From NCBI RefSeq assembly GCF_027596085.1, contig NC_072464.1, positions 20,205,456 to 20,269,455 of the forward strand: a DNA stretch of 64,000 nt, given 5' to 3'. Source of the DNA: Anoplopoma fimbria. Taxonomy: Eukaryota > Chordata > Actinopteri > Perciformes > Anoplopomatidae. The notes beneath the pieces are model-generated. The model saw nothing but the letters and a program-made list of their open reading frames with translations, made no database searches and was not told where the DNA came from. Below, piece by piece: positions 1 through 10,870 of the stretch (positions within the stretch are counted from its first letter, which is position 1; the number at the start of each line of letters is the position of its first letter). Position numbers and translations under genes: made by a program.

Positions 1-183
1 TTGAAGAATGTAAAATATAAAACATATTCTGGTTTGTTGAGCATTTGTTTGTTTACCACATAATTCCATATGTGTTCCTTCATAGTTTGGATGTCTTCAA
101 TATTAATCTACAATGTAGAAAAAAATAAAAATAAAGAAAAACCATTGAATGAGAAGGTGTGTCCAACCTTTTGACTGGTACTG
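1..183. mobile_element. Tc1/mariner-type MITE, cut by the window edge
   Basis: Ends in CTTTTGACTGGTACTG followed by TA at 184-185, the typical Tc1-type terminus and TA target site. The internal sequence is nearly the same as the complete copy at 36983-37209. The other terminus lies outside the window. No transposase remains. Confidence 0.8.
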
Positions 184-465
184 TACACCGTTTTAAAAGG
201 CCCTGCACACCCACAGAGTGTTGACTTTTCATCATCATGAAGTTGATGTTTGTAGTTTGTAGTAAATATGTCTCGACGATGTTTGCTTGAAATGTAGTTC
301 AGATATTCGTGTTCCCCTTCAGGGTGAATTCTAATGACTCTAGTTTATCAAATGTTGGCATATGAAGACGTTAAACTGATATGATGAACATAGAAAACTT
401 AACTTCAGACAGAACTAAGACATCACTTTGTGCTGTGAAGAAATCATTTTAGACCAAAAGATTTA

Positions 466-600
466 ATCAGAATCAAGATCTGCTTTAATGGCAGGATTGT
501 ACTTCCCATACCACGAATTTTACAAAAAAATGTGTTGCTTTCAGTGTACTTTAACATAAATAGAAATACAGCTAAAATCAGGGACAACAATGATCAATGA
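466..600. repeat. LINE-like 3' tail fragment, degenerate
   Basis: Resembles the common teleost retrotransposon end that reads AATCAGAATCAGCTTTATTGG; here AATCAGAATCAAGATCTGCTT with a diverged continuation to about 600. Family recognised from memory of its motif, not from a search. Confidence 0.45.
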
Positions 601-689
601 TTAAATCCATTAATTGAAAAAAGAGAATCCATTAAATGATCCATAATGGAAATAAGAGTAAGTTGAAGCCTCAGTGCACCTGAGTAATT

Positions 690-1075
690 GTGATCAGTGG
701 TAGAAAAAGTATCAAGCTTAGTATATCACTGAAGTAAAATAATAAATATCACAGTTTGGCAATACTCCATTATAAGAAGCATTTAAAATTCTTACTTTGA
801 ATATTATAAGAGATATACTAATGTGTCAACAGCATTTCAATGTTAAAATTCTAAAAACTCTACATACTGGGAGGTAATCTAATCCATTAGTGCATCATAT
901 TGTATTATCTGGTTGTATGTTTTACATGTCAAATCTTAATACCTATAGTTGTCAAATACATGTAGTGCAGTAAATAGTAAAATGTATTTATTTTCTCTTA
1001 ATTATAGTAGAGTAGAGGTTTAAAGAAGCATAAGAATATGTAAACATGAAAGCACAGTTTTGAGATACAAAAGGT
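690..1075 (+). repeat. Widespread teleost interspersed repeat (non-coding), degenerate copy
   Basis: The order of motifs (GTGGTAGAAAAAGTAT, AATACTCCATTATAAG, CAGCATTTCAATGTT, AATGCATCATATT-like, GTAGTGCAGTAAA, AGTAGAGGTTTAAAG) follows a very common fish repeat whose intact copies read 'paired with AAGTATTCAGATCCTTTAC'. A reverse-oriented fragment is near 53615-53712. No coding capacity. Confidence 0.6.
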
Positions 1076-1313
1076 GGTATATAGATATACATTGGAAGCA
1101 TTTTTATTTTAGTTTATGATATGCAGTACTACTTTCATCCACCAGATGGCAAACCATGTTTACCTCTTACATTCAACAGTCAGATGTTTTAATTTCAACA
1201 CAACAGCTACCAGGCTGAGATAAAATGTGGTTTTTAATCATGAGTTTCAGTTCAGCAGCCCAGTGGGGTGATACAATCTAAATAAATGAAATGAGAGAGG
1301 TCTGAGCATGTTC

Positions 1314-1316
<3 letters not shown>

Positions 1317-1371
<55 letters not shown>
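1317..1371. repeat. (AC)n microsatellite
   Basis: About 27 uninterrupted AC units. Predicted peptides rich in alternating His/Thr or Val/Cys here are artefacts of the repeat. Confidence 0.99.
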
Positions 1372-1374
<3 letters not shown>

Positions 1375-1554
1375 CCAGGAAGTGGCTGTTACCTGTTACA
1401 GTCTGTGTACATGTGCACACACGTCTCCAGTGTCTTCAATTTCTCCTTCATCACTATTCCAGTGAGGATACCTGCAGGAGCACCTCTCCACCAACCTCCT
1501 CTTCTCTCTAAATAAATGCATACACACAGCCCACACATATAAATCTCTCTCTTC

Positions 1555-1556
<2 letters not shown>

Positions 1557-1634
<78 letters not shown>
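1557..1634. repeat. (CA)n microsatellite
   Basis: About 39 uninterrupted CA units, 185 bp from the previous array. Confidence 0.99.
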
Positions 1635-1635
<1 letters not shown>

Positions 1636-4600
1636 CCACTTTAGGGTAGATGTGAGTTCCTCCTCTGACTGCGTCCATTCCCTGAAGACCGGTTCCTTTC
1701 CAGGAATGTCATTACCAGGGTTGTACTGGAGGATAAATATAAATAAACTCCATTTACCCTGACATATTATTCAAGATCTCTCTTTTCTTATATTGTTATT
1801 GTTGGATATTGCTTTCTTTAAAAGAGCACCGAGGAGCCATTCACCCACCACCCACACTGACGGTGAGGTGGAGGAAATAACTGACTAACCCTCCTGTGAC
1901 CGGGGCATTCTCATGGGCCATACAGACATAAAACATCCAAATCAAATAATACTCTTTTAATCAAAATCCATGAAGGAAATAGCTGAGGCTAAATTCTAAA
2001 TTCTGGCATTTTCCCCCCATGAGCCCAAACTGTGCTTTGACCACTTTACTGGTTTGGCTGGGAACCACCGCTCTTTTTTTGTTGGTTTTTTTTTGTAACA
2101 TATGCCGCCAAGATTCTCTGATCAAAACCGAGTCAGAATGCATATTGTACAGATCAGCCGTTCCTCTGATGAAAACATTTCAGATAGTTTGTGAGCCCTA
2201 TCATTATTGTTTTGTTGGAAAAGCAGCTAGCTTGCAAAAGGGACAGGACTTAATTGAAAGCATTTAGAAAGCAAATGCACTGTCTGTCTTTATTGAAGGC
2301 CTGTAGAAAAAAAAAAAATCTCAAAATAATAGGTAAATATTAAATAAAAAATAGTATTAAATTATCCTGAAATATGAGTAAAATTTGCTAAAATATAAGT
2401 AAAATATCCAACAAATATGTTAAATATCAGGCAATTATTAAAACATCTGATTAAAAAAGTTTTAAACTATGATCCCTAAGCTTCAGACGCCTGGGTGTGT
2501 CAGAATCCGTCTCCTCTGCAAACCAGCTACGGCTCCATGAACACTTGTGTAAATTTTAATGCTCCTGTTTCCGCCAGTTGTGATTCAGTGTTGTTGGAAG
2601 ATATTAAACATTCACATATGAAGCTCAAAGTGGGTCACAAACAGCCATGAGAGGCTGGCTGTTTACAAATTAATTATGTTATTCATTGAAACAGACAAAG
2701 GCCTTTATTACTGTTGTATGAGTATTGTTTCACGTTACAGAACACCATTTTGCTCCGACACCCAAACCAGGCACCAGTAGGAAAATCATGCACAAGCTTC
2801 AGAAAGGCAACAACAACACGAGGCGACTGTTTCAAAATGAAAAAAATATATTTATTAATCAGAACTCTCTCTGAAAAGCAAGAAGGCTAACAAGTATGAA
2901 GAGCAGCGCAACTACACAACAAAAAAGTGCTGACCATTATCCAGATGAATAATTGCCACAATGAATTCTCATTTTGTAATAAAATAGTAGCCAGGACACT
3001 TCATCCTTAATGTTGCATTATTTATGAAGGAATAATAGAAGAAGATAAAGTGAATGTTGGTCTTATTCTCAAGGACAACGAGAAAAAGGAGTTCATGTCA
3101 GAACAGTCTGGTCTGTCTGAGCTGTTTGCTAATGAAGACTGTGAAGTCCGATCACATGACTCACCCCTCACCCCTTTAAAGTGTTTTCTGGATATTTTTT
3201 TCCCTCTAATTCTGACAGGAAGGCCATAGAAAGATTGGACTGCTGCAGCCATGAAAGGTGAGTGATGCAACTGAGGTCTTTGCCTGTGAAATCATGTTAA
3301 ATGACTCAAGGGCCTGTGGTTTCTTTTATAGGGCTGAGCTCACACTTCAATCAGGAAGTCAGATTTCACAAAAACAAATCTGCCAATGAAAACTATCTGT
3401 TAACGTCCTTAACCTCGGCTAACAGTCGGAGGGATGGCTTTGCTACCGGCACAAGTCAAAAACACAGTGGAGGATTTCAGTTTCTTTGTCCTCAAAAGAA
3501 AAAATTGGTGCAGCGTCTGACAGCAGTAGATGCTCGGGTCTTATTGAGGACAGACATTTGCCTTTTTACCTAAAAAGTTACAGAGAGAAAATGCAAACTC
3601 CACACAAATACAAATGCTGTATTGCAAACAAAATAATTACATTGTGGCTTTAACATGAAACATTGCCACAGAGAAAATCCAACGTTTCCGATTATTATAT
3701 ATTCTTGGTGTCAAAAAAAATAAATAAAGGACGATTTCACATGGAGATGAAGACCAACACGTTATTTCCATCCTTCAGCTCTCTGAACAGCCTGCAGGAG
3801 GTTTCTGATGGAACAGGTTGATTGCTGCAGCTAAAGGTGTACCTCCGATCTTGTGTTTTCCAACCTGATGGACCACTGAGCTCCGTCTTAATGGCTCCAT
3901 CAGCCTGCTTTTTTTGGAGATAAAAGCATGGGCCCCCAACAGCCTGTGTTGAGGTATAATGGAAGCTGACAGGACTGGTTCACTTCCCCTAAAGAAAGCC
4001 CCCGGACCAGAAGCCCTTCAGATAAAAAGAGTGAGTGGTGTGGCGGTATCAAAGGGATAGAAAGATGGCCTCGAATTCTACTTTCATGCTTCACATCTCA
4101 GCTCAAGTGCTTTTGATGACGGTGGAGTGTTGTTTTTCTGTATGTTTGCAAAGAAACAGGCTACCAGGCATGTTATATTTAATGTAGTGTATCATACAAT
4201 GCGGTACTTTGGACTGATCAGAGCCAATCTATCATCATACAACGGTTCATATGACGTCTTAAGAGAAAGTTACGCGTTGTTTTTTGTGCGTTTTCCTTCT
4301 AAAGTCTATCAAAACGTGTCAATTTCTGCTTTTTACAGGCACACAGCCTTTTCAAAATAAATTTCTGTCTTTACAGGAAACAACTTACTTTATTTTAGGC
4401 AAAACAATGATAGTTAGGTTTGGAAAAAGATTGCGGTTTGGGTTAAAACAACTACAGAAGTGTTGTTACTTAAGTACGGTAGTTACATGACAAATAAATC
4501 AACGTTCACTTCTGGTTTCACACGTTGCACAAACAAGGTGAAAGACCTTTTTTTTATTTTTTTACCCTTCCAACTCCACTCCTACCTGCCCTGTGGGTTT

Positions 4601-4747
4601 TTTTTGCAGTATTTAGCCTTCCTCGTTCAAGAATTTGTGAAAGAGATCCCAATTGATTTCATAGGATATCTATGAATTATAACGCATACATTTTTGTAGG
4701 TATAGCTAGTATGAGAACAGCCGACTATTTAAAAACAACACAAATGT

Positions 4748-4985
4748 CAACCTTATGGTGGCACTAGAGCAAAAGTCAGGGGATTGCCCAAAGCCTTTGG
4801 GATTCATCTTCTGGGAACCATGACTTTCTGTACAAAATGTGCCAATCCATCAATCAGGTGTTGAGATTTAACAAGTGAAATCTGTGACCTGCTTTTGGCC
4901 TCAGATGAAAACTGAGGGGATCACCAAAGTTATGAGGATGAATCCTCTGAAAGAGTATTTTGTCCCAGATCTCAGCAATTAAGTT
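4748..4985 (+). repeat. Dispersed teleost repeat fragments ('weather-vane' of motif ATTCATCCTCTGGG)
   Basis: Two adjoining fragments with the order GGTGGCACTAGAG, GGGATTCATCTTCTGGGAAC, CTGTACAAAATGTGCCAAT and GGATCACCAAAGTTATGAGG. The same order recurs at 10.2, 14.3 (reverse), 23.3, 44.9, 48.8, 55.7 and 58.2 kb, showing one ancient interspersed family. Confidence 0.65.
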
Positions 4986-6023
4986 GGTTATCAAAATGTG
5001 TTTTTAAACAAAAGGGACGATAAAACCCAGGTGGTAAAATTGAATGTGAACTACATGCTTTTTATTGCAAAACCCAACTGACAAAAGGCTAATTCTCACA
5101 TTCCAAATTTGCAATTTAGCTTTTGAGTGGATCTTGTGAAGATTTAAACAGCAGAGATATTTAAACTCTATTTTCTGCAGTTTGTAAAGAACACCACCTG
5201 TTGACCTCTGAACCCGTTCAACAAACATCTGCACGCTGCTGCAGTCAAAAGCAGGAATTCATCACCTCTATGAAGAAAAATGGCCTGTTCTGAAACACAG
5301 ACAAACAGCACCGACGTCACTGAGTCGTACCACTGCAGAACGAGGTCAAGGTGGTCTGTGATTGTTTGCAGAGTTGGAGAGCCAGTGGGCGGCCGCGTAC
5401 GCACAGCAGTGTTCATTAACACCTTCTGTCGGATGCAAATGAGAAACTCTGATTGAAAAATTAATAGCTGCAGGTCACAGCAGTGTCTCCGGGAGTCTGG
5501 AGGAACAATCTGTGAACTCATTAAGATGGTGAAATCACATTTTTAATTTGGTAAACCATATTTATCAAATCTTACTTTCATTTTAGCATTTAAAAAGACA
5601 AAGAGGAACAAGTATGATGGGCGTTATGAGTACAAAAAAAACTTTAAGGAAAAGTCTGGTGTTCTGTACTAGACCAAAACCAACGATGTGTTAGTCCGTC
5701 TCCAATACGTTGACTTTTGAAACAGCTGGTCACTGTAGTTTTTAATCAAACCAGGAGGCATTTTTAGGGACTATTTTCAGTGGTGGATTAATCCACTTTT
5801 TGTGATTAATACTCACTAGAGTCTAACGCGTATTTGTGGCAGCAGGATTGTTTGTGGGATTGAGTCAAAATAAACTGCAGTGACTATGGTAGTTACGAAA
5901 AATAATAGTTTTTAAATAGTTTTTGGGATTTCTATGGCAAAGAGGAAGAAGATATATCAGGCTTTGATACACAGACTAGTTGTTTTAATCGTTTCTTCTT
6001 TGACTGTCAAGTATTAACATAAG

Positions 6024-6276
6024 TTAAAGGGTTAGTTCACCCAAAATTAATAATGTGTCGTCTCATTTCTCTCCATTGTTCTGAGGATTTTCTGCCAGTC
6101 TGTATGTCATGATTATTGACATATTCATCCAATAGTAGTTGAGATACTTCAGATACAGACAAAAGTGGTACATTGACCACCTGACCAATATTTAGCCATC
6201 CTGCCAGAACTGCAACATCTCCTACCAGGAACCGTTTTTGTTGCAGACTTGTCATTTGGGTGAATTAGTCCTTTAA
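6024..6276. mobile_element. 253-bp MITE with TTAA ends and about 22-bp terminal inverted repeats
   Basis: Left end TTAAAGGGTTAGTTCACCCA and right end (reverse complement) TTAAAGGACTAATTCACCCA match at all but a few positions. This 'AGTTCACCC' terminus is common in fish genomes. Superfamily not assigned: TTAA could be a piggyBac-like target duplication. The interior (about 6105-6215) shares CATCCAATAGTAGTTGAGAT with the dispersed family seen at 4.8 and 58.2 kb. No transposase. Confidence 0.72.
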
Positions 6277-6556
6277 GAAGCATCTAGTAAAACTGGAGCA
6301 GAGGAGGAAAAACGAGGTGACACGAGGCCTTTGAGAGAGGAAACTGTGTTGTTGTTTCCCTTTGTTGCCCCTCAGCTCTCTCATAATTCATCTCCTGGAC
6401 GCCTCAGTCGGAGATATGAAGTGTGAGCAGACTGACTTTAACTATATTCTGTGTTTGTTGCACTTCTGTTAGACATTTGTCTTGATGTCTTTCAGTCATT
6501 ACCTCTCCCTTTTTCTCTCTCCCCTACTGTCTCTCTCACAAACAAACACACAAAAG

Positions 6557-6600
6557 GTTGCCATGGAGATTTGCATGCTGTGCTCCGGAGGTTGCCATGG
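6557..6600 (+). promoter_or_regulatory. Paired RFX-like X-box half-sites flanking an octamer
   Basis: GTTGCCATGG occurs twice (6557-6566 and 6591-6600) with an exact octamer ATTTGCAT between (6569-6576). GTTGCCATGG is half of the palindromic RFX X-box and the octamer is a POU/Oct site. Target gene unknown; sh3bp4 ends about 10 kb away. Confidence 0.35.
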
Positions 6601-7974
6601 CACCAGTTTTTTTTACTCGGAGCAGAGTGTTTTGTTGGCGCGGCGGTCGCTCTGCCTCCTCCCGCAGCTCAAATTAATAAAAACACTTCTGTTCGTGCCT
6701 GGATGTTTACTGACTCCTGAAATGGATCATAATGACTGAGATGGAGGAAGTGGAGGTTGTGGGCGAGACAGAAAGCGAGAAAGGGGGTGTGCTCCAGAGA
6801 TGATCTATGATCTGCTGATTGAAAAACAACCCTGAAGTGGATGTGAGTGTGGAGAAACAACGCTCAGGATGAATTGAAGGAAGAGAAGCAGCGATGTGCT
6901 GAGTTAGAGCTTCACTTCAGCTGCAAATAGGAGGGAAAATTCGACTTATTATTACTCAGTCATGCTGTTTTTACCATAAAACCTTTGCTATCGCTCCCCG
7001 TCTGAAAGCTGGCAAGCATTAAAAATGGAAAACCTCCCTCTGTGTGTTTTGGTGTACATTAAAAGAGAGTCAGGGAAGCCTGCAGAGGAGACACATCAAC
7101 AGAGTAATCGTCCAAATCCCTCGAAATGTAACATCCAGCAAGACATCAGTTCATGTTTTTAGATAACACCATAAAGAAACTCTCTCTCTGCTTGATGAAA
7201 GTCTGAGAGTCTGTAATATTGTATTCTGTTTGTTACTTTAGCACAGAATGAGCCAAGCTGCTGTTCATGCTGAAGGAAAATACAAACAAATAATAATGCC
7301 ATCGATAGACTCAAGACTTAAATCAATATAGCAAACTGTATGGGATTTCTTAAATATAATGCCACACTGATATTGTGGGAGTAAGTTTTGATATAAGAAA
7401 TCAAGATGGATGGTGAAACGTTCTGTTCTGTTGCTCCCTGGTGATAAAAGGCAGATTTTTCTTCAGCTGGGCTCCAGCGTAATGCTGATGAAATGTCCTT
7501 ATCTCTGGCAAACCTATCCTCCTTGAAACCAAGTAGGATTCAAACCGATGAGGTTTCCTAGGAGACAAACGGCTAACGTCACCCATGGTCTGTTGTTGAA
7601 GAGAGAGAAATAAGGGGGGGGGGGGTTGTCTGTGAGACCCTCGTCGACAGTATAAAGTGATGTATTATGTCCATCATCCTGGCACTCTGAAGGCTGGAGG
7701 AGCCGTTTGGCTTCTTTCCAGTTTTACCTTCAAAGCCTGTGCTCAAAAGCAAAAATTCTGAAAATCCAACAAAATTCAGAACCACCTTTTTCTCAGTCTG
7801 GGGACTCTGTCTGCAGAACATGCAGCTAATCAATGCTCTGCATTTCCTCGAGCAATGAAAAGCACTTTCTCTGACCAGACTTGGTAGTCTGAGACTTAAA
7901 TACTGCCAATGCCATTTAACATTCTGGATGCATGTATTGAAGTAGAAGGATACGATGTAATATATGCACACCGC

Positions 7975-8060
7975 GTTAATTGAAGCAGCCGTAATTATGA
8001 CTCGGGGCCATCAGGAGCAAAGGTGGAAGTAATTCGGCTTGTAATTGAACCGCAGTAGTC
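7975..8060. promoter_or_regulatory. Candidate enhancer: cluster of four homeodomain TAATT cores
   Basis: TAATT cores at 7977, 7992 (TAATTA), 8030 and 8042 in a 70-bp unique block with GC-balanced spacers. The look is that of vertebrate conserved non-coding elements, but conservation cannot be tested here. Confidence 0.28.
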
Positions 8061-8629
8061 CACAGAAGGAGGAGGTTGTGGATGGAACAACAAAATGTCA
8101 GACCTCGACAAGACTGACTGTGTTCTGCTCTGGTTTTTCGATTTTGGTCGTATCTCATATGTGACCTCAAGCCATATATTGTTCTTTATTTGGTTGTTGA
8201 GGTAGTCGTTGTGTTTGTCGTACAATGTTTGGTGTATAGAAACAAAATTAAGTTAATTCCCTTATTGCCACGTTTTTAAAGCAAGCTACCTGGAGCTTCA
8301 CTTCGAGGCATCATTCCGAGCAAAGGATTTCATTGTCAAACATATTTCCTCAGATGAAATTCTGCTGAAATCAAGGTTGGTCCAATTGTTTTTCCCTTAC
8401 ATAAATGTTGCACAGGGCTGTGCAAGCAAATCATGTTTTCATGAATTTGGAACTGCTTTTAATCCTTTTTTTTTTTCAATTAATTATAATTTGTTGTCAC
8501 AGTTTTGAGTTAGAGCTGCAAAGGGGAAACGGCAGGTATGTAGGCACAGATTAAAAGGGGGATGAGGCTTGGAAGCTAAACATGAGCAACCAAAAGGGCA
8601 GTTGGAGAGCACAGACTTCTGCCAATCTG

Positions 8630-8755
8630 CTCCAAAATGTAATAACCTCTCCTTTGGCTCATCATACACTCTTATGCCAAGTTTCATGACATTCAGGCTG
8701 ACAAACAAACCAAACCTTAACACCATAAGCTTCTTGGTGGAGGTAACAAAGCATC
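8630..8755 (+). repeat. Widespread fish repeat ending in CTTGGTGGAGGTAA
   Basis: The motif order CCTTTGGCTCATCA, GCCAAGTTTCATGACATTC, GGCTGACAAACAAACCAA and CTTGGTGGAGGTAAC is that of a common interspersed repeat of fishes. A reverse-oriented relative lies at about 54660-54815. Confidence 0.6.
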
Positions 8756-10211
8756 ATTGACAAAAACTGAGGGAAAAGGGGATTTTATATGTATGCAGGG
8801 CTGATGAGTAAAGTGATAACAGATGAGCAGGTTGGGCGGGGAAGGTCAGGTGACGGGGACTGGGAGCGGCTTGGTGTGGGAGTGAGGTGAGAGGAGAATA
8901 AGTCAGAAGGCATCTGTTGGGTAAGTAGAGACTGGAAATGAACGTGTTTGAGCAAGTGAGAATGTGGCTGGAGGGGAAAAACAGAGAGTGTATATACAAG
9001 TGTATGTATTTGTATACACATTTGCACGTTTACTCTTTGTCTCATCGAAATCATGTTATTCATGTTATTTATATACATTTGCCCATTCTCCAAATTTGAA
9101 ATGATTTAATAAAAGCATGCTGATGAAACTAATGCATTTTGAGTTCAGAGATGTTTATAATATTGCCTGAACATGTAGCGCTTGCCTGGCCTTCAGTTGC
9201 ACCTGTGTGTCATGTAAACACGGCGCTGTGCCGGCCTCTACCTCCATCCATCAACGTCTCCCTCCTCTTTTTTTTTTTTTGCTCTGGCTCCTGTTTGTTA
9301 GCGCTCCTTATCTCGCCACGGACCCTCATACCCAAGTGTGTTCAGTGCACACAGACCCACAAAGGGTTAAGTGAGTGGACTGTGGACACTCACACACACA
9401 CAAACACACACAGAAGAGGGTTTGATTTGGGGTGGGGGCTGGCGGTGCTGAGTACACAGAGAGAGTCGGCCTCCCTGCCAGGTTTCGATCTCACTCACCT
9501 TTCTCATCAGAGAGCTGCTGTGAGAACAAACAGACTTCTGTTCGGCTCATGTCAGCGGACACACAAACTCCTGCTGCAGGATGCGGTATCCGCACTTATT
9601 CACCTGTTGTTAATTCATGTGTAAATCACTCCAATCGATAGGGAAAGAAAGTCTGCATTTCTTTTTTAGCTTGATTTCATGCTCCCAATCAGACATCAGA
9701 GAGTTTTAGTTAGTTTTCAGCTACTAGAAGACTGTTTACTCCTCTGGTGGTGAAGACAGACATTTAAATCTTCTTTGACTGATTGATAGAAAGTGAAGAG
9801 AAACACGGAGAGAAACATCAAAGCTTCTGAGTTTCTCCAAGTTATTAAAATACCAAAACAGTGGAATGTCTGTACTGGAAATGGTATTTTAAAAATCAGT
9901 CTTTCACCCTGACATTTGCAACACTGATTGTTTCTCCTTCTCACTTTCACCATTTGAATTAACCAAAGTTATCTGATCTTTTCTCTCTCTTATCATCTCT
10001 CATCTCAAATTCCCATTATATTTTGAGGAAATAAATAACTTCATCTAGACTAAAAATTAAGGTTTGTTTGTGAGAGCAAACACCATGCAGTCATTACGGT
10101 TTACCCTCTGAGGAGCGTCAATGTCAATGTGATGTTAATGTGTCTCAGTAAATATAATCCGCCATCTGCCTTTTGGATATTAAAATGTCTCTTTGTCCTG
10201 ATGATGAATTT

Positions 10212-10335
10212 AGAGAAAAAGTCAGGTGGTCTCCAAAATGATTAGTGTTCATCCTCTGGGGAACATGATTTTTTTTAATAGCTAATTTTTATTTGATCAG
10301 TGGTTGTTGAGATATTTTGAGGTTTTTGACCACCT
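10212..10335 (+). repeat. Dispersed teleost repeat fragment
   Basis: Shares GTTCATCCTCTGGGGAACATGA and the GTTGTTGAGATATTTTGA end (each seen in part) with the family at 4.8 and 58.2 kb. Confidence 0.55.
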
Positions 10336-10373
10336 CATGGTAAACAAAGAATACTGGACATTTTTCACAGCCA

Positions 10374-10870
10374 GTGAATACAGGTAACAGAGGAAGGACC
10401 CAGAAGCAGACAAAAGCAGGCAGACAGGATCACCTCAGTGATTTACACTTTAGAGAGTCACAAGGGTCAAAACCAGGGAGGCAGTCCAAATTAGACAAAC
10501 AAATCCATGGAACAGGGGGGGAAGTCAAAGTCCAAAAGATTAGGCAGAGGTTCAAAACATGCAGGTTACAAGTTACAGATGCAAGGTTTTCAGGCTACAG
10601 GTCACAGACAGACTACAGCTGGGCAAAAGCAAAGGCCTGAGGCACATGGCGACTTTGACGATATGGGAAGGAAACAAAGGTTTGGAGCCGGTATATGTAA
10701 AGCGAGTGGCTGATGAGGTAATGAAATGCAGGAGTGGAGATGTGTGGTGAAGCTCAGGTGTGGGGAATGAGGTGATTATATGGCAGATGGGAGTTGCAGG
10801 ATCTGGAATGAAAAGAGAAAAGGCTGAGGGTATCTAGTGAAGAGAGAATGACAAAAATGGGTTAAGAGGA
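10374..10870. repeat. Probable interspersed-element fragment, purine-rich
   Basis: CAGGTAACAGAGGAAGGACCC at the left and GTGGGGAATGAGGTGATTAT-like text towards the right recall a common teleost mobile-element end with repeated 'caggg' words. Overlapping open frames here have no recognisable protein. A similar style is seen at 8780-8930. Class not assigned. Confidence 0.35.

Noticed and set aside
5168..5521. 117-codon minus-strand frame
   Set aside because: No recognisable domain, unusual Cys/Val/Leu mix, no splice-site or neighbour support; likely chance.
10374..10750. Overlapping open frames of 60-90 codons
   Set aside because: Low-complexity, Lys/Gln/Arg-rich products in three frames of a purine-rich repeat-like block; not genes.
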